From assembly GCF_900099835.1 (NCBI RefSeq), contig NZ_FNKP01000001.1:1612001-1676000 (forward strand): DNA of 64,000 bases, read 5' to 3'. The notes beneath the pieces are model-generated. The model did not search any database, was not told where the DNA came from, and saw only the letters and a list, made by a program, of their open reading frames with translations. Position numbers and translations under genes: made by a program. The stretch is from Paraburkholderia fungorum. Its GTDB lineage: Bacteria > Pseudomonadota > Gammaproteobacteria > Burkholderiales > Burkholderiaceae. Below, one piece after another: positions 1-8,410 of this stretch (position 1 is the stretch's first letter; the number at the start of each line of letters is the position of its first letter).

Positions 1-605
1 CGGGCGGCGGTGAGCGCCGGGTCGCGGTGGCCGTGCGCGAGCGCGGTCTGCGCGACATTCAGCGCGTCGGCGGGGCGGTTCTGGTTCTGCAGCGCGTAGA
101 CGCGCAGCAGCCACAGCCGCGTGACGTCGGGACGCAGCGCGAGCGCGCGGGCCGCCAGCGAATCGGCGGTGGCGTAGTCCTTGCGGTTATAGGCTTTGAA
201 CGCCGCGTCGCCGAACTTCCACGCGTCGCCGGTCAGCGGCGCTTCTTTCGCGGCCACTTTCGGCGCTTGAGTTGCCGCGTGCGTGGTTGTGGCGGGGCCA
301 GCAACTGTCGCGGTTCCGGCGGTTGCAGTTGTTTCAGCAGCCGTAGCAATTCCAGCCGTTCCAACGGTTCCTGCAGCTGTAGCGGCCCCAGCAGTTCCAG
401 CAATCACAGCAGTCCCAGCAGCCGTAGAGGCTCCAGTAGCTCCACTAGTCCCAACAGTCGCACCAGCCAGCACAGGTTCTGCCGCATCCGCACACGCGGT
501 CCAGCCAGCGGCAAGCGCAGCCCAACAGACGGCCTGCGCAATACGCTTCACACGGCGCGCAGCCGGACCGGCGGCTCGCCGACGATAAGACGGAAATGAC
601 TTCAT
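1..605 (-). CDS. nfrA: NfrA-like outer-membrane/TPR protein (N-terminal part only)
   Basis: About 200 residues are visible; the gene runs off the left edge. The N-terminus has many Arg/Lys followed by a hydrophobic stretch around residues 22-40, which reads as a signal peptide. Residues about 43-105 are a low-complexity Ala/Gly/Thr/Val linker. From about residue 115 there is alpha-helical TPR-like sequence (KAYNRKDYATADSLAARALA and following). In E. coli NfrA is the outer-membrane component of the N4 phage receptor glycan system. The ATG overlaps the nfrB stop codon (ATGA), so translation is coupled. The assignment rests mostly on gene order after nfrB and on signal peptide plus TPR; the beta-barrel part is not in the window. 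Confidence 0.7.
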   Translation of the reverse strand, partial: MKSFPSYRRRAAGPAARRVKRIAQAVCWAALAAGWTACADAAEPVLAGATVGTSGATGASTAAGTAVIAGTAGAATAAGTVGTAGIATAAETTATAGTATVAGPATTTHAATQAPKVAAKEAPLTGDAWKFGDAAFKAYNRKDYATADSLAARALALRPDVTRLWLLRVYALQNQNRPADALNVAQTALAHGHRDPALTAA

Positions 606-2302
606 GCTGCGGCATCCGCCTGGGCGGCCTCGGGCGATGGCGGAGTGCTGAACGCATCCTGCTGGAAAGTGATGGCTTCGTGCAGCGTGGCTTCGTCGAG
701 CCAGCCGCGTTCGACGAGAATCTGTCCGAGCGGCCGGCCTTCCCGCCGCTGGACGTCGAGCGCGTACGCGAGCTTGGTTTCGTCGATGGCCTGCCACGAG
801 AGCAGCAATTCACCGAGTCGCTGCCGCTGCTGCGTAAGCTGATCGGCGGATGGGAAATCGTGCATCGTCTTGTCCCAGGCGAGCCGCTTGCCGGTAATCA
901 GGTGTCCGATGAACAGACGCCACGCGCGCGCCGCCGCCATCGCGTTGATGAAGTTGCCGATCACCATGCGCGGCACGGCCAGCAGCGCATGCTCCCAGCC
1001 ATACATGCGGTACACGAAGTAGCTGCGTTGCGACACGCGCAGCGCGAGCGCGAACGAGTTCAGGCTCATCAGCGTCGCGAGCCAGCCGTTGGGCGAGAAC
1101 AGCGACGGATAGTAGACCGTCCACCAGCCCAGCCGCGCGGCGATCCAGAAGCCGATGAAGTTGAGCAGCAGCAGATACGCGAGGATCGCGACGAACGACG
1201 TGGCGAGCCCCTTGCGATCGCGAAACAGCAGGTACTTCACCGCCAGCGATCCTTTCCAGCCCACCTGCGCCCAGCCTTGCAGGCCGATGCCGAGAGTCCA
1301 GCGCGCCTTCTGCCGGTACGCGGTGCGAAACGTGTTGGGGAAGTATTCGCGAATCCCGAGCGGCATCGAGATCGTCGAGATTTTTTGGCGGCCGAGGCCG
1401 AACAGCGACGTGCGCCGTGTCACGTATTCCACCCGGAACTTGCCGAAAATCTGCCGCATGCCGCTGCGTGAGAGGCGCGCGCCGATGTCGTAGTCTTCGG
1501 TCAGCGTGTCGGTGTTAAACGGCTGGTTGTCCGTTTCTGCGGCAAGCACTTCGAGTGCGCGCCGCGAGAAGCAGGTGCCGACGCCCGCCGAAGGCACCAT
1601 CTTCGACAGACTCTCGCGCACCACGAGATCCTTCGTGTGCCACTCCGCGAATTCGTCCATGTAGGTGCCCGCGACGAGTTCGTACCACTCGCGCTCCAGC
1701 GACGTGACCGGCAACTGGATGAAATCCATCCGCGGCAGCAGATAGTTGTAGTACTTGAGTTCGAGCGGGTGAAGCACGTCTTCGCTGTCGTGCAGCGTCA
1801 CGCCCGCAAACGGTTCGGCCTGCCGTTCGTTCTGCTGGAAGATCGCCTGGACGATCCAGTTCAGACAGTCGGCCTTGCAGGTCGGACCGTCGTGCGGCAC
1901 TTCCACGCGCACCAGTTGGCGGTAGCGGCGGCGCATCCGCTCGACTTCGTTGCGGGTCTTGTCGTCGTTGCGATAGGTGCCGACGAAGATCATGTAGTTT
2001 TTGTATTCGAGCGTGCCGACCATGCTTTCGAGCATCGGCGCGATCACGTCGTACTCGAGCCACGCGGGCACCATGATCGCGATCGGCTGCTCCGGCACGG
2101 CGCGCAACTGCGCCGCCTGCAACGGCGTGTGACGTCGCCAGACAGTCAGCGAGCGGTACAGCTGCCGGATCCAGTACCAGCCGTCGATGAACAGGTCATC
2201 GATGCTCGACAGCAGAATGATGACGCCTACCACCACGCTCACCAGCTGGAGAGCGTAGTAGTAGTCTGCGGCGAGATAAGGCCAGTAGAGCGAGGAGATC
2301 AT
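602..2302 (-). CDS. nfrB: NfrB-like membrane glycosyltransferase with C-terminal MshEN c-di-GMP-binding domain
   Basis: 566 residues. An N-terminal membrane segment (about 18-36) is followed by a GT2 domain: the acidic HDSED motif is at 171-175, TED at 268-270 and the QKARW acceptor/processivity motif at 331-335. Further hydrophobic segments lie near 368-390 and 405-425. Residues 495-518 and 524-547 are two copies of the 24-residue MshEN motif (RLGELL... and PLGQIL...) separated by five residues, the arrangement known to bind c-di-GMP. In E. coli, NfrB builds a ManNAc-based surface glycan under c-di-GMP control. This copy is shorter than E. coli NfrB (about 745 residues). It sits 19 bp after the BcsB-like gene and overlaps nfrA by 4 bp. 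Confidence 0.88.
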   Translation of the reverse strand: MISSLYWPYLAADYYYALQLVSVVVGVIILLSSIDDLFIDGWYWIRQLYRSLTVWRRHTPLQAAQLRAVPEQPIAIMVPAWLEYDVIAPMLESMVGTLEYKNYMIFVGTYRNDDKTRNEVERMRRRYRQLVRVEVPHDGPTCKADCLNWIVQAIFQQNERQAEPFAGVTLHDSEDVLHPLELKYYNYLLPRMDFIQLPVTSLEREWYELVAGTYMDEFAEWHTKDLVVRESLSKMVPSAGVGTCFSRRALEVLAAETDNQPFNTDTLTEDYDIGARLSRSGMRQIFGKFRVEYVTRRTSLFGLGRQKISTISMPLGIREYFPNTFRTAYRQKARWTLGIGLQGWAQVGWKGSLAVKYLLFRDRKGLATSFVAILAYLLLLNFIGFWIAARLGWWTVYYPSLFSPNGWLATLMSLNSFALALRVSQRSYFVYRMYGWEHALLAVPRMVIGNFINAMAAARAWRLFIGHLITGKRLAWDKTMHDFPSADQLTQQRQRLGELLLSWQAIDETKLAYALDVQRREGRPLGQILVERGWLDEATLHEAITFQQDAFSTPPSPEAAQADAAA

Positions 2303-2321
2303 GGCGCGCGGTGGCTCGACG

Positions 2322-4535
2322 TTACTTGTCTTCTTTCTTGCGGCGGGTGCGTCTTGCGACGACCAGCAGCGTCAGGAACACGAACAGCGTGATCGCGATC
2401 GCCGGCACGCCCCACGACACGTAACGGCGCCATTCGTAGAACGGCGTTTCGCCCGCGCCCGGCGGCATGCTCGCGTCGGGGTTGCCGCTGTCGATCCACG
2501 CGAGCGGGCCGTTGTCGCCGATGATCGCGAGATTGCCGCGGTTCAGCACGAACGGCTGCACGGCCTGCGTCCCGCCGATGCCCGGCCGGTCCGCGCCGAT
2601 CGCGTACCACAGCAGGCCGTCTTCACCCTGGGCACGCACGACTTCAACGGTCGACAGATGTTTGAGGCCGGTCGCGTCGAGCCAGTCGACGGTCTTGCCG
2701 CGAATCTGCAGACGCTGGCCATCGGTCACGCGGGCGGACGGATTCGCTCCGTCCACGTTGACTTCCATCGCAAGGAACGGCTTGGCCGGCTTGACGGCGT
2801 CGTTGCCGTTGGCGACGGTCAGTTCCGTCTGCGTCGGCGAAAGCCCGCTGGCGAGCGCCATGGCGATCACGCTCGCGAGATGATCCGGCGCGTCGGCCAG
2901 ATAACGCTGCGGCACGATCAGTTGCGGATGACCCGCCATCAGCGGCAGCAGGCCGATGAAGGTGCCGTCAGGATCGGCGTCGCCCGAAGTGATGAAGCTC
3001 GATGCGGGCAGCACATTGACCGGGTACGCCTGCGGCGTCTCGTTACAGTCGGCGGAATACGGCTGACGCTGCACCGACAGACGCAGATTGTTGTTCACGC
3101 CGAGCACGTAGCCCGGCACGCGCGCGTGCAGCTGTTCGGGCTGGCCGTCCGCGCGAAGCTGTTTGGCGGCGAGCAGGATGCCGTTCCAGTAGATCGTCGC
3201 CACCGGACGCGACGACGAAGGTCCCGGCGCCGCCGCCACATACAGCGTGATCTCGGACGGCATGCGCGAATCGGACGAGACGGCGGCAAGCGGGAAGCTC
3301 ACGGTCCAGTCGCCGCGCGCGAGCACGTCGAACGCCTGCGCGGAGCCGCCGAGATTCGACAGGCGCATGAATTTGCCGTTGGCGCGCTGGTCGGGCTGGG
3401 CGATCGGCGAGACGACGCTGTCGGTCGTCAGCGCGCGGCGCAGCGTGTCGTCGAACAGACCGGCGGCCTGGGCGCCCGCGTCGGGCGAAACGGCTACGAC
3501 CGTATGTTCGCCGAGCGTGGCCAGGCGGATCTGCTGCGCGCGGGAGTCGGTGTCCGCCAGCGTTGCGTGGCTCGTGCGCCAGGCTTTCAGCGCGGCTTGC
3601 GCGTCGGGGTCGCTGGCGAGTTGCGCCGTCAGCGCGTCGAACGCAGCAGCGAGCCGCGTGCGCAGCGCCGCGTCGGCGACGACCACGTCGCCGCTCACGC
3701 CTGGCGCGCCGAGCACGATCAGCGCACCGAGTTCGGCATCGCTTGCGAGCTTGTGAGCCGCCGAGTTGTCGCGTAGCGCGGCGAAGGCGGGCAGGCTGGC
3801 GAACGCATCGGGCACGTTCAGACCGCGCGTGTCGACGCTCTGGCCGACCGCCGGCAGCGCGTGCACGGAGACGCGCTTGCCGCCGCGTTCGAGCGCCACG
3901 CCGAGACGCCATGCGCTGTCGAAGGCGGCGGAGTCGAGGTGGGAACTGGAGACGAGCAGCACGGGTTCGCCCGGCAGCGTGCTCCAGGCGTCGTCGAGGC
4001 TCGTGACGGCGCTGGTTTCGACGCGGTAGGTGAGGCGCGTCTGCGGCGAGATCACGAGCGAGTTCGCGGCGGAATCCGGGGTTTCGCAATGACGGATGCC
4101 GGTGTTCGACAGCAGGCTGACGCCGAGGCGCACGAAGCCGCTGCCGTGGACGCGCGGGGTCACCGCGAGCGAGCGCTGGATCAGGCCGTCGCCGTCGGCG
4201 AGCGCCTGTGATACGACCGGCTGGCCGTCCACCGCGAGCACTGCCGACGCCGTGCCGGTTTGTCCCTTGAGGTAGTGACTGTCGAACGCGATCGATGCGT
4301 TGGCGAGCGTCAGGTTTCTCGGCACCGGCAGATAGAAGTCCTGGGTCGCGCCGCCCGTCAGCACCACGGCATCGCTGATGCCCAGGTCGGACAGCGTGAC
4401 GTTGCGCGTCACCCCGGTGTTGGCCGTGAGCTGGCGCAGGCTGTCGGCAGCCGCGCTCGCGTGGCTGATCGCAGGCAGGGCGATGCCGGCACCGGCAAAG
4501 ACCAGGGAAGCAAAAATACGTCGGGGCAGCGGCAT
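2322..4535 (-). CDS. BcsB-like periplasmic, membrane-anchored polysaccharide synthase subunit
   Basis: 737 residues from the ATG at 4535, chosen because it begins a clear signal peptide (MPLPRRIFASLVFAGAG..., cleavage near HASA-AA); longer upstream starts would bury it. The mature part is about 670 residues of beta-rich periplasmic sequence. One hydrophobic helix lies near the C-terminus (about 707-729) and is followed by a basic tail (RRTRRKK). Length and topology match the BcsB family, the inner-membrane partner of cellulose synthase BcsA. No cellulose synthase is visible here; the glycosyltransferase neighbour is NfrB, so this protein probably guides the NfrB product into the periplasm (inference). 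It lies between wecB and nfrB in an apparent operon. Confidence 0.8.
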   Translation of the reverse strand: MPLPRRIFASLVFAGAGIALPAISHASAAADSLRQLTANTGVTRNVTLSDLGISDAVVLTGGATQDFYLPVPRNLTLANASIAFDSHYLKGQTGTASAVLAVDGQPVVSQALADGDGLIQRSLAVTPRVHGSGFVRLGVSLLSNTGIRHCETPDSAANSLVISPQTRLTYRVETSAVTSLDDAWSTLPGEPVLLVSSSHLDSAAFDSAWRLGVALERGGKRVSVHALPAVGQSVDTRGLNVPDAFASLPAFAALRDNSAAHKLASDAELGALIVLGAPGVSGDVVVADAALRTRLAAAFDALTAQLASDPDAQAALKAWRTSHATLADTDSRAQQIRLATLGEHTVVAVSPDAGAQAAGLFDDTLRRALTTDSVVSPIAQPDQRANGKFMRLSNLGGSAQAFDVLARGDWTVSFPLAAVSSDSRMPSEITLYVAAAPGPSSSRPVATIYWNGILLAAKQLRADGQPEQLHARVPGYVLGVNNNLRLSVQRQPYSADCNETPQAYPVNVLPASSFITSGDADPDGTFIGLLPLMAGHPQLIVPQRYLADAPDHLASVIAMALASGLSPTQTELTVANGNDAVKPAKPFLAMEVNVDGANPSARVTDGQRLQIRGKTVDWLDATGLKHLSTVEVVRAQGEDGLLWYAIGADRPGIGGTQAVQPFVLNRGNLAIIGDNGPLAWIDSGNPDASMPPGAGETPFYEWRRYVSWGVPAIAITLFVFLTLLVVARRTRRKKEDK

Positions 4536-4635
4536 GAACAGGCTCTGGGAATGTCGTAAAAGCTCGGATTGGCCGGACGGCGTAGTCAGGCGGGCTTGGG
4601 TCGAGTCGGGCGGATTCGGTCGGGCGAGGGCGGAC

Positions 4636-5850
4636 TCAGGTGACCTGGGCGGCTTCGGTCGAGTCGGGCAACGCAACGCCGGTTCGCGTATCGCCGCTCC
4701 GGTCTGCGTGCTCCCCGGCGAACTCGTCGAACGGACGCCCCGTGAGACTGGCGACGATGCGCGCCGATGCACGTCCATCGCCGTACGGGTTGACGCGCCG
4801 TGCGAATTCGCCGTAAGCCTGCGGATCGTGCAGCAGCGCCCGCACTTCGTTCACGATCGACTCGCGCGCCGTGCCGACCAGCCGTACCGTGCCGGCCGCC
4901 ACGGCTTCGGGCCGCTCGGTCACGTCACGCATCACCAGCACGGGCTTGCCGAGCGCGGGGGCTTCTTCCTGCACGCCGCCCGAATCGGTGAGGATGATCG
5001 ACGTGCGCTGCATCAGCCAGACGAAGCCCACGTAGTCGAGCGGCTCGATCAGATGCACGTTGCGCACGTTGCCGAGCGTCGCCTGCACGGGGCCGCGCAC
5101 GTTCGGATTCAGATGCACCGGATAGACGATCTGCAGGTCTTCGCTGTGCGCCAGTTCGGCCAGCGCGGCGCAGATGTTCTCGAAGCCGGGGCCGAAGCTT
5201 TCGCGGCGATGGCCCGTCACGAGCAGCAGCGGCCGCTTGCCGTCGACGAAACTCATGCGCGCTTCGAGCGACGCGCGCAACGCCGGATCGGCGTCGAGGC
5301 GGGCGGTGGTTTCATGCAGCGCGTCGATCACGGTGTTGCCGGTGACGATCACGCGCCCGGCCAGCGATTCGCGCGCGAGATTGGCCTTCGAACCGGCGGT
5401 CGGCGCGAACATCAGGTCGCTCACCACGTCGACGACGCGGCGGTTCATTTCTTCAGGCCAAGGCTGCTGCAGATTGCCGGTGCGCAGACCCGCCTCGATG
5501 TGACCGACGGGAATCCGGCGGTGGAACGCGGCGAGCGCGGCCATGCTGGCCGTGGTGGTGTCGCCGTGCACGAGCACGCGGTCCGGCTGGGCGCGTTCGA
5601 GCACATCGTCGAGCGACGCAAACAGACGTGACGCCAGGCCGTTGAGGGTCTGGTTCGCCGTCATCAGCGCGAGATCGTAGTGCGGCGTGATGCCAAAGAA
5701 TTCCAGCACTTGCGTGAGCATCGAGCCGTGCTGGCCGGTCACGCAAACGATTGATTCAACTTCCCGGTCCGCTTCCAGCTGTTTGACGAGCGGCGCCATC
5801 TTGATGGCTTCCGGCCTCGTGCCGAACACCGACATGATTCGTACAGGCAT
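4636..5850 (-). CDS. wecB: UDP-N-acetylglucosamine 2-epimerase (non-hydrolysing)
   Basis: 404 residues from the ATG at 5850; the start fits the usual family beginning MPVRIMSVFGTRPEAIKMAP. Family motifs are present: GTRPEAIK, HGDTTT, HIEAGLRTG, PEEMNRR (catalytic acids), GHRRESFG (active-site His) and TDSGGVQEEAP near the C-terminus. The enzyme interconverts UDP-GlcNAc and UDP-ManNAc in the cytoplasm. In E. coli WecB (NfrC) is needed for N4 adsorption because UDP-ManNAc feeds the NfrB glycan. Here wecB is the first gene of the same operon, 100 bp before the BcsB-like gene, so it most likely supplies the nucleotide sugar for this polysaccharide. Confidence 0.93.
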   Translation of the reverse strand: MPVRIMSVFGTRPEAIKMAPLVKQLEADREVESIVCVTGQHGSMLTQVLEFFGITPHYDLALMTANQTLNGLASRLFASLDDVLERAQPDRVLVHGDTTTASMAALAAFHRRIPVGHIEAGLRTGNLQQPWPEEMNRRVVDVVSDLMFAPTAGSKANLARESLAGRVIVTGNTVIDALHETTARLDADPALRASLEARMSFVDGKRPLLLVTGHRRESFGPGFENICAALAELAHSEDLQIVYPVHLNPNVRGPVQATLGNVRNVHLIEPLDYVGFVWLMQRTSIILTDSGGVQEEAPALGKPVLVMRDVTERPEAVAAGTVRLVGTARESIVNEVRALLHDPQAYGEFARRVNPYGDGRASARIVASLTGRPFDEFAGEHADRSGDTRTGVALPDSTEAAQVT

Positions 5851-6759
5851 TGTTATCGTCTTTATTTCGACTTTCCCACGCTGCACGCACCAGGGCTGGC
5901 CACCCCACAAAAACAACGCGGTATGCAGACTCGACCGGTCGGGCGTGATGAAAATCACTCCTGGCGGCTGGGTGTTTTTATTTGAATCCCGATTATCTGG
6001 GATGGTCCTCGTTGCCGGCCCCGTCGCCAGCTAATCGGCCCGGATTCTAACCGGCCTTAATCTCCTGAGCCGTGTAAGCAAGAGGAAGATTTCGCTCAAT
6101 AATAGCGATTTCTAAAAAATACTTCACTTGTCGGCCCCCGTTAATGTTTCGATTCGCTTTCAGCAATCGTTTGGCGCTGCAAGCCGGTGCTGGAATCGCG
6201 CTGCCGGAAGTTCTCTGTTATGAGATTGCCGCCGGCCCTGCTTTAGCGCGGCGCGGATTATGGCACCACAGGCGAAGGAGCAGGCAACGTGCATAACTGG
6301 CGGCGATTATATCGACGCGGTATCAATTGAAATACCTCAAATGGCGCGATTTAACGATGGCTGAACATAGTTGACAGTTTCACCGCGATAGCAGGATTTC
6401 AGGCGCTGAACAACCTGATTAATTGGCGTTAAATCGGGGCATGACGAGGAATATTTCTCCCAAAAGAAATGCTTCAGGGTGGTGAAGTCGCTTTCGAGGA
6501 ACGGAATGGAGACGGGATAGCAGGTCGTTCGGGGCGCGGCGCCGCGAAGTTGCCAGCGGGAGGGAAGGGGCTGGAGCGGCCGCCAGCGTGGGTTTCGCCT
6601 TTGCCGGCCGTGAGAATGAAGCCTTGAGCGGGTTAGGCGAAAGCTATTTGGTGGGCGCCCGAAGCGGATCGCGAGTGCTTCTCAAGTTCATGATTTTGCG
6701 AAGAAAACTGTGTTCTTTTTGCAACGCGGCGCGGGTCGGTCCGCGTTGCTTCAACCGGT
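5851..6759. other. long non-coding gap between wecB and the exporter gene
   Basis: About 900 bp without a convincing gene. Positions about 6050-6480 are clearly richer in A/T than the surroundings. An inverted repeat (GCAACGCGG at 6721-6729, CCGCGTTGC at 6741-6749) lies just past the end of the exporter gene but is not followed by a T-run on the needed strand. The wecB operon promoter should lie here, but no single promoter could be assigned with confidence. Confidence 0.6.
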
Positions 6760-7401
6760 TCACCGCAGCTGCGTCACCGCGAGCAGCAACACCATGCTGC
6801 CGATGGCACCATCGAGCACTCGCCACGCCGTCGCACGCTTGAACAGCGGAGCCAACGCGCGCGCACCGTATCCGAGGCCCACGAACCAGACGCCGCTAAC
6901 CGCCATCGCGCCGAGCGCAAACGCAACTCTCGCGCCCTCCGGCTCGCGCGCGCCCGCCGTGCCGATCAGCAGGAATGTGTCGAGATAAACGTGCGGATTG
7001 AGCCACGTGAACGCGAGCGTCATCAGGACGATCGGCAGTGCGCGTTGGGCTGGCGCAGGGGGCGCACCACTCGCACCGGTTTCATCGTTCGAGCCTGCAT
7101 CCAGAACCGCATGCCCCGGCCGCACCGCGCGACGCAGCGCGTTGATGCCGAACCACGCGAGGTACGCGAGCCCGACGTACAGCATCGCGTGAACGAACGC
7201 CGGGTAGCGCTCGACGAGCACCGACGCGCCGCCGACGCCCGCGCCGATCAGGATGAAGTCCGACAGCGCGCACAGCAGCACGATCTTGCCGACATGCGAG
7301 CGCATGATGCCCTGACGGAGGATGAAAGCGTTCTGCGCGCCGATGGTCACGATCAGCGATGCGCACAGCGCGGCTCCGTGGGAAAAAGACAGCCAGTTCA
7401 T
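6760..7401 (-). CDS. argO: LysE/ArgO-type basic amino-acid exporter
   Basis: 213 residues, about six hydrophobic helices, typical LysE-family length. The N-terminus carries the family signature VTIGAQNAFILRQGI, and there is a conserved LNPHVYLDT region near residue 140. The family exports L-lysine, L-arginine and/or canavanine from the cytoplasm. It is divergent from an ArgP-like LysR gene, the classic lysE-lysG / argO-argP arrangement, in which the regulator switches the exporter on when lysine or arginine accumulates. That places a safety valve for basic amino acids on the same fragment as an arginine import and degradation locus. The exact substrate cannot be told from the sequence. Confidence 0.88.
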   Translation of the reverse strand: MNWLSFSHGAALCASLIVTIGAQNAFILRQGIMRSHVGKIVLLCALSDFILIGAGVGGASVLVERYPAFVHAMLYVGLAYLAWFGINALRRAVRPGHAVLDAGSNDETGASGAPPAPAQRALPIVLMTLAFTWLNPHVYLDTFLLIGTAGAREPEGARVAFALGAMAVSGVWFVGLGYGARALAPLFKRATAWRVLDGAIGSMVLLLAVTQLR

Positions 7402-7475
7402 AGTCGATCCAGTAGACGGGGAGTACCAATGGCGCTAGTCTGCGGTTTCGCTTGCCGTAAGAGAAGCTAATTTAG

Positions 7476-7489
7476 TTAATGCCGATTAA
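7476..7489. promoter_or_regulatory. LysR-type box between argO and argP
   Basis: Inverted repeat TTAATgccgATTAA with the T-N11-A pattern of LysR-type binding sites. It overlaps the argP ribosome-binding site (AAGGA, 7488-7492), so ArgP bound here could repress itself and act on argO. Confidence 0.45.
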
Positions 7490-7498
7490 GGAACGCTA

Positions 7499-8392
7499 AT
7501 GCTCGACTATGCACTGCTCGATGCGCTGGCCGCCGTGGTCCGTCACGGTTCGTTCGACCGCGCGGCGAGCGTGCTGAATGTCACGCCGTCGGCGGTATCG
7601 CAGCGGGTCAAACTGCTGGAGGAGCGCGTCGGCAGCGTGCTGGTGAAGCGCGGCCAGCCGTGTGTCGCGACCACCTCCGGTGCGTTGCTGTGCCGCCATA
7701 CCGAGCGTGTGCTGTTGCTGGAAGCCGAATTGAGCGGCCGTCTGCCGGCGCTGCCCGGCACGCTGGTCGAACCGTGGCCGGCGCTGCGTGTCGCGGTGAA
7801 CGACGACAGCGTCGGCACCTGGTTTATCGATGCGGTCGCGCCGTTCTGCGTCGAACGGGAGATGCTGCTCGATCTGGTCGTCGACGATCAGGATCACACC
7901 GCGCAACGAATCCGCGACGGCAGCGTGCAGGGCGCGGTCACCACGCAGGCCGAGCCGGTGCAGGGCTGCCGGTCCACGCGGCTCGGCCGCATGCGCTATA
8001 TGGCGGTTTGCTCGCCTGCATTCTTCGCCCGTCATTTCGCCGACGGCGTCACCCGCGAAAGTTTGAAGCGCACGCCGTGCGTCGATTTCAACCCGAAGGA
8101 TCAGTTGCAGAAGCGCTTCATCCGGCGCGTGACGCGCGCGGAAATCGATCCGCCTTTGCACTGGATTCCGCACGTCGCCGGTTTTCTGCGCGCGTGCGTG
8201 ACGGGGCTCGGCTGGGGCATGTGCCCCGAGCGGATGATCGCCGCGCATCTGGCGAACGGCGAGCTGGTAGAGATGGCACCCGGCAAGCATATCGACGTCG
8301 ATCTGTACTGGCAGAGCTGGCGTCTGTCGATCGGCTGGCTCGACGATTTCAGCGCGGTGCTGCGCAAGCGCGCGGCGGAGTATCTCGACTGA
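7499..8392 (+). CDS. argP: ArgP/LysG-type LysR transcriptional regulator
   Basis: 297 residues. The N-terminal winged helix-turn-helix (residues about 3-60, with SFDRAASVLNVTPSAVSQRV) is followed by a LysR substrate-binding domain. Short N-terminus, sequence style and divergent placement next to argO fit ArgP, which senses lysine and arginine and activates export. AAGGA stands six bases before the ATG. Distance between the two divergent starts is 97 bp, enough for a shared regulatory region. Family membership is certain; the ArgP name rests on context. Confidence 0.85.
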   Translation: MLDYALLDALAAVVRHGSFDRAASVLNVTPSAVSQRVKLLEERVGSVLVKRGQPCVATTSGALLCRHTERVLLLEAELSGRLPALPGTLVEPWPALRVAVNDDSVGTWFIDAVAPFCVEREMLLDLVVDDQDHTAQRIRDGSVQGAVTTQAEPVQGCRSTRLGRMRYMAVCSPAFFARHFADGVTRESLKRTPCVDFNPKDQLQKRFIRRVTRAEIDPPLHWIPHVAGFLRACVTGLGWGMCPERMIAAHLANGELVEMAPGKHIDVDLYWQSWRLSIGWLDDFSAVLRKRAAEYLD

Positions 8393-8410
8393 GGACCCGC
8401 ATCGACGCCA

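Noticed and set aside
2301..3776. A 491-codon frame opposite the BcsB-like gene
   Set aside because: Same reason: antisense to a gene with clear signal peptide, fold and membrane anchor.
5851..6300. Sigma-54 promoter for the wecB operon
   Set aside because: No sequence with both GG and GC elements at the right spacing was found on the minus strand.
6721..6749. Hairpin GCAACGCGG/CCGCGTTGC as terminator of the exporter gene
   Set aside because: No T-run follows it on the minus strand; kept only as a noted inverted repeat.
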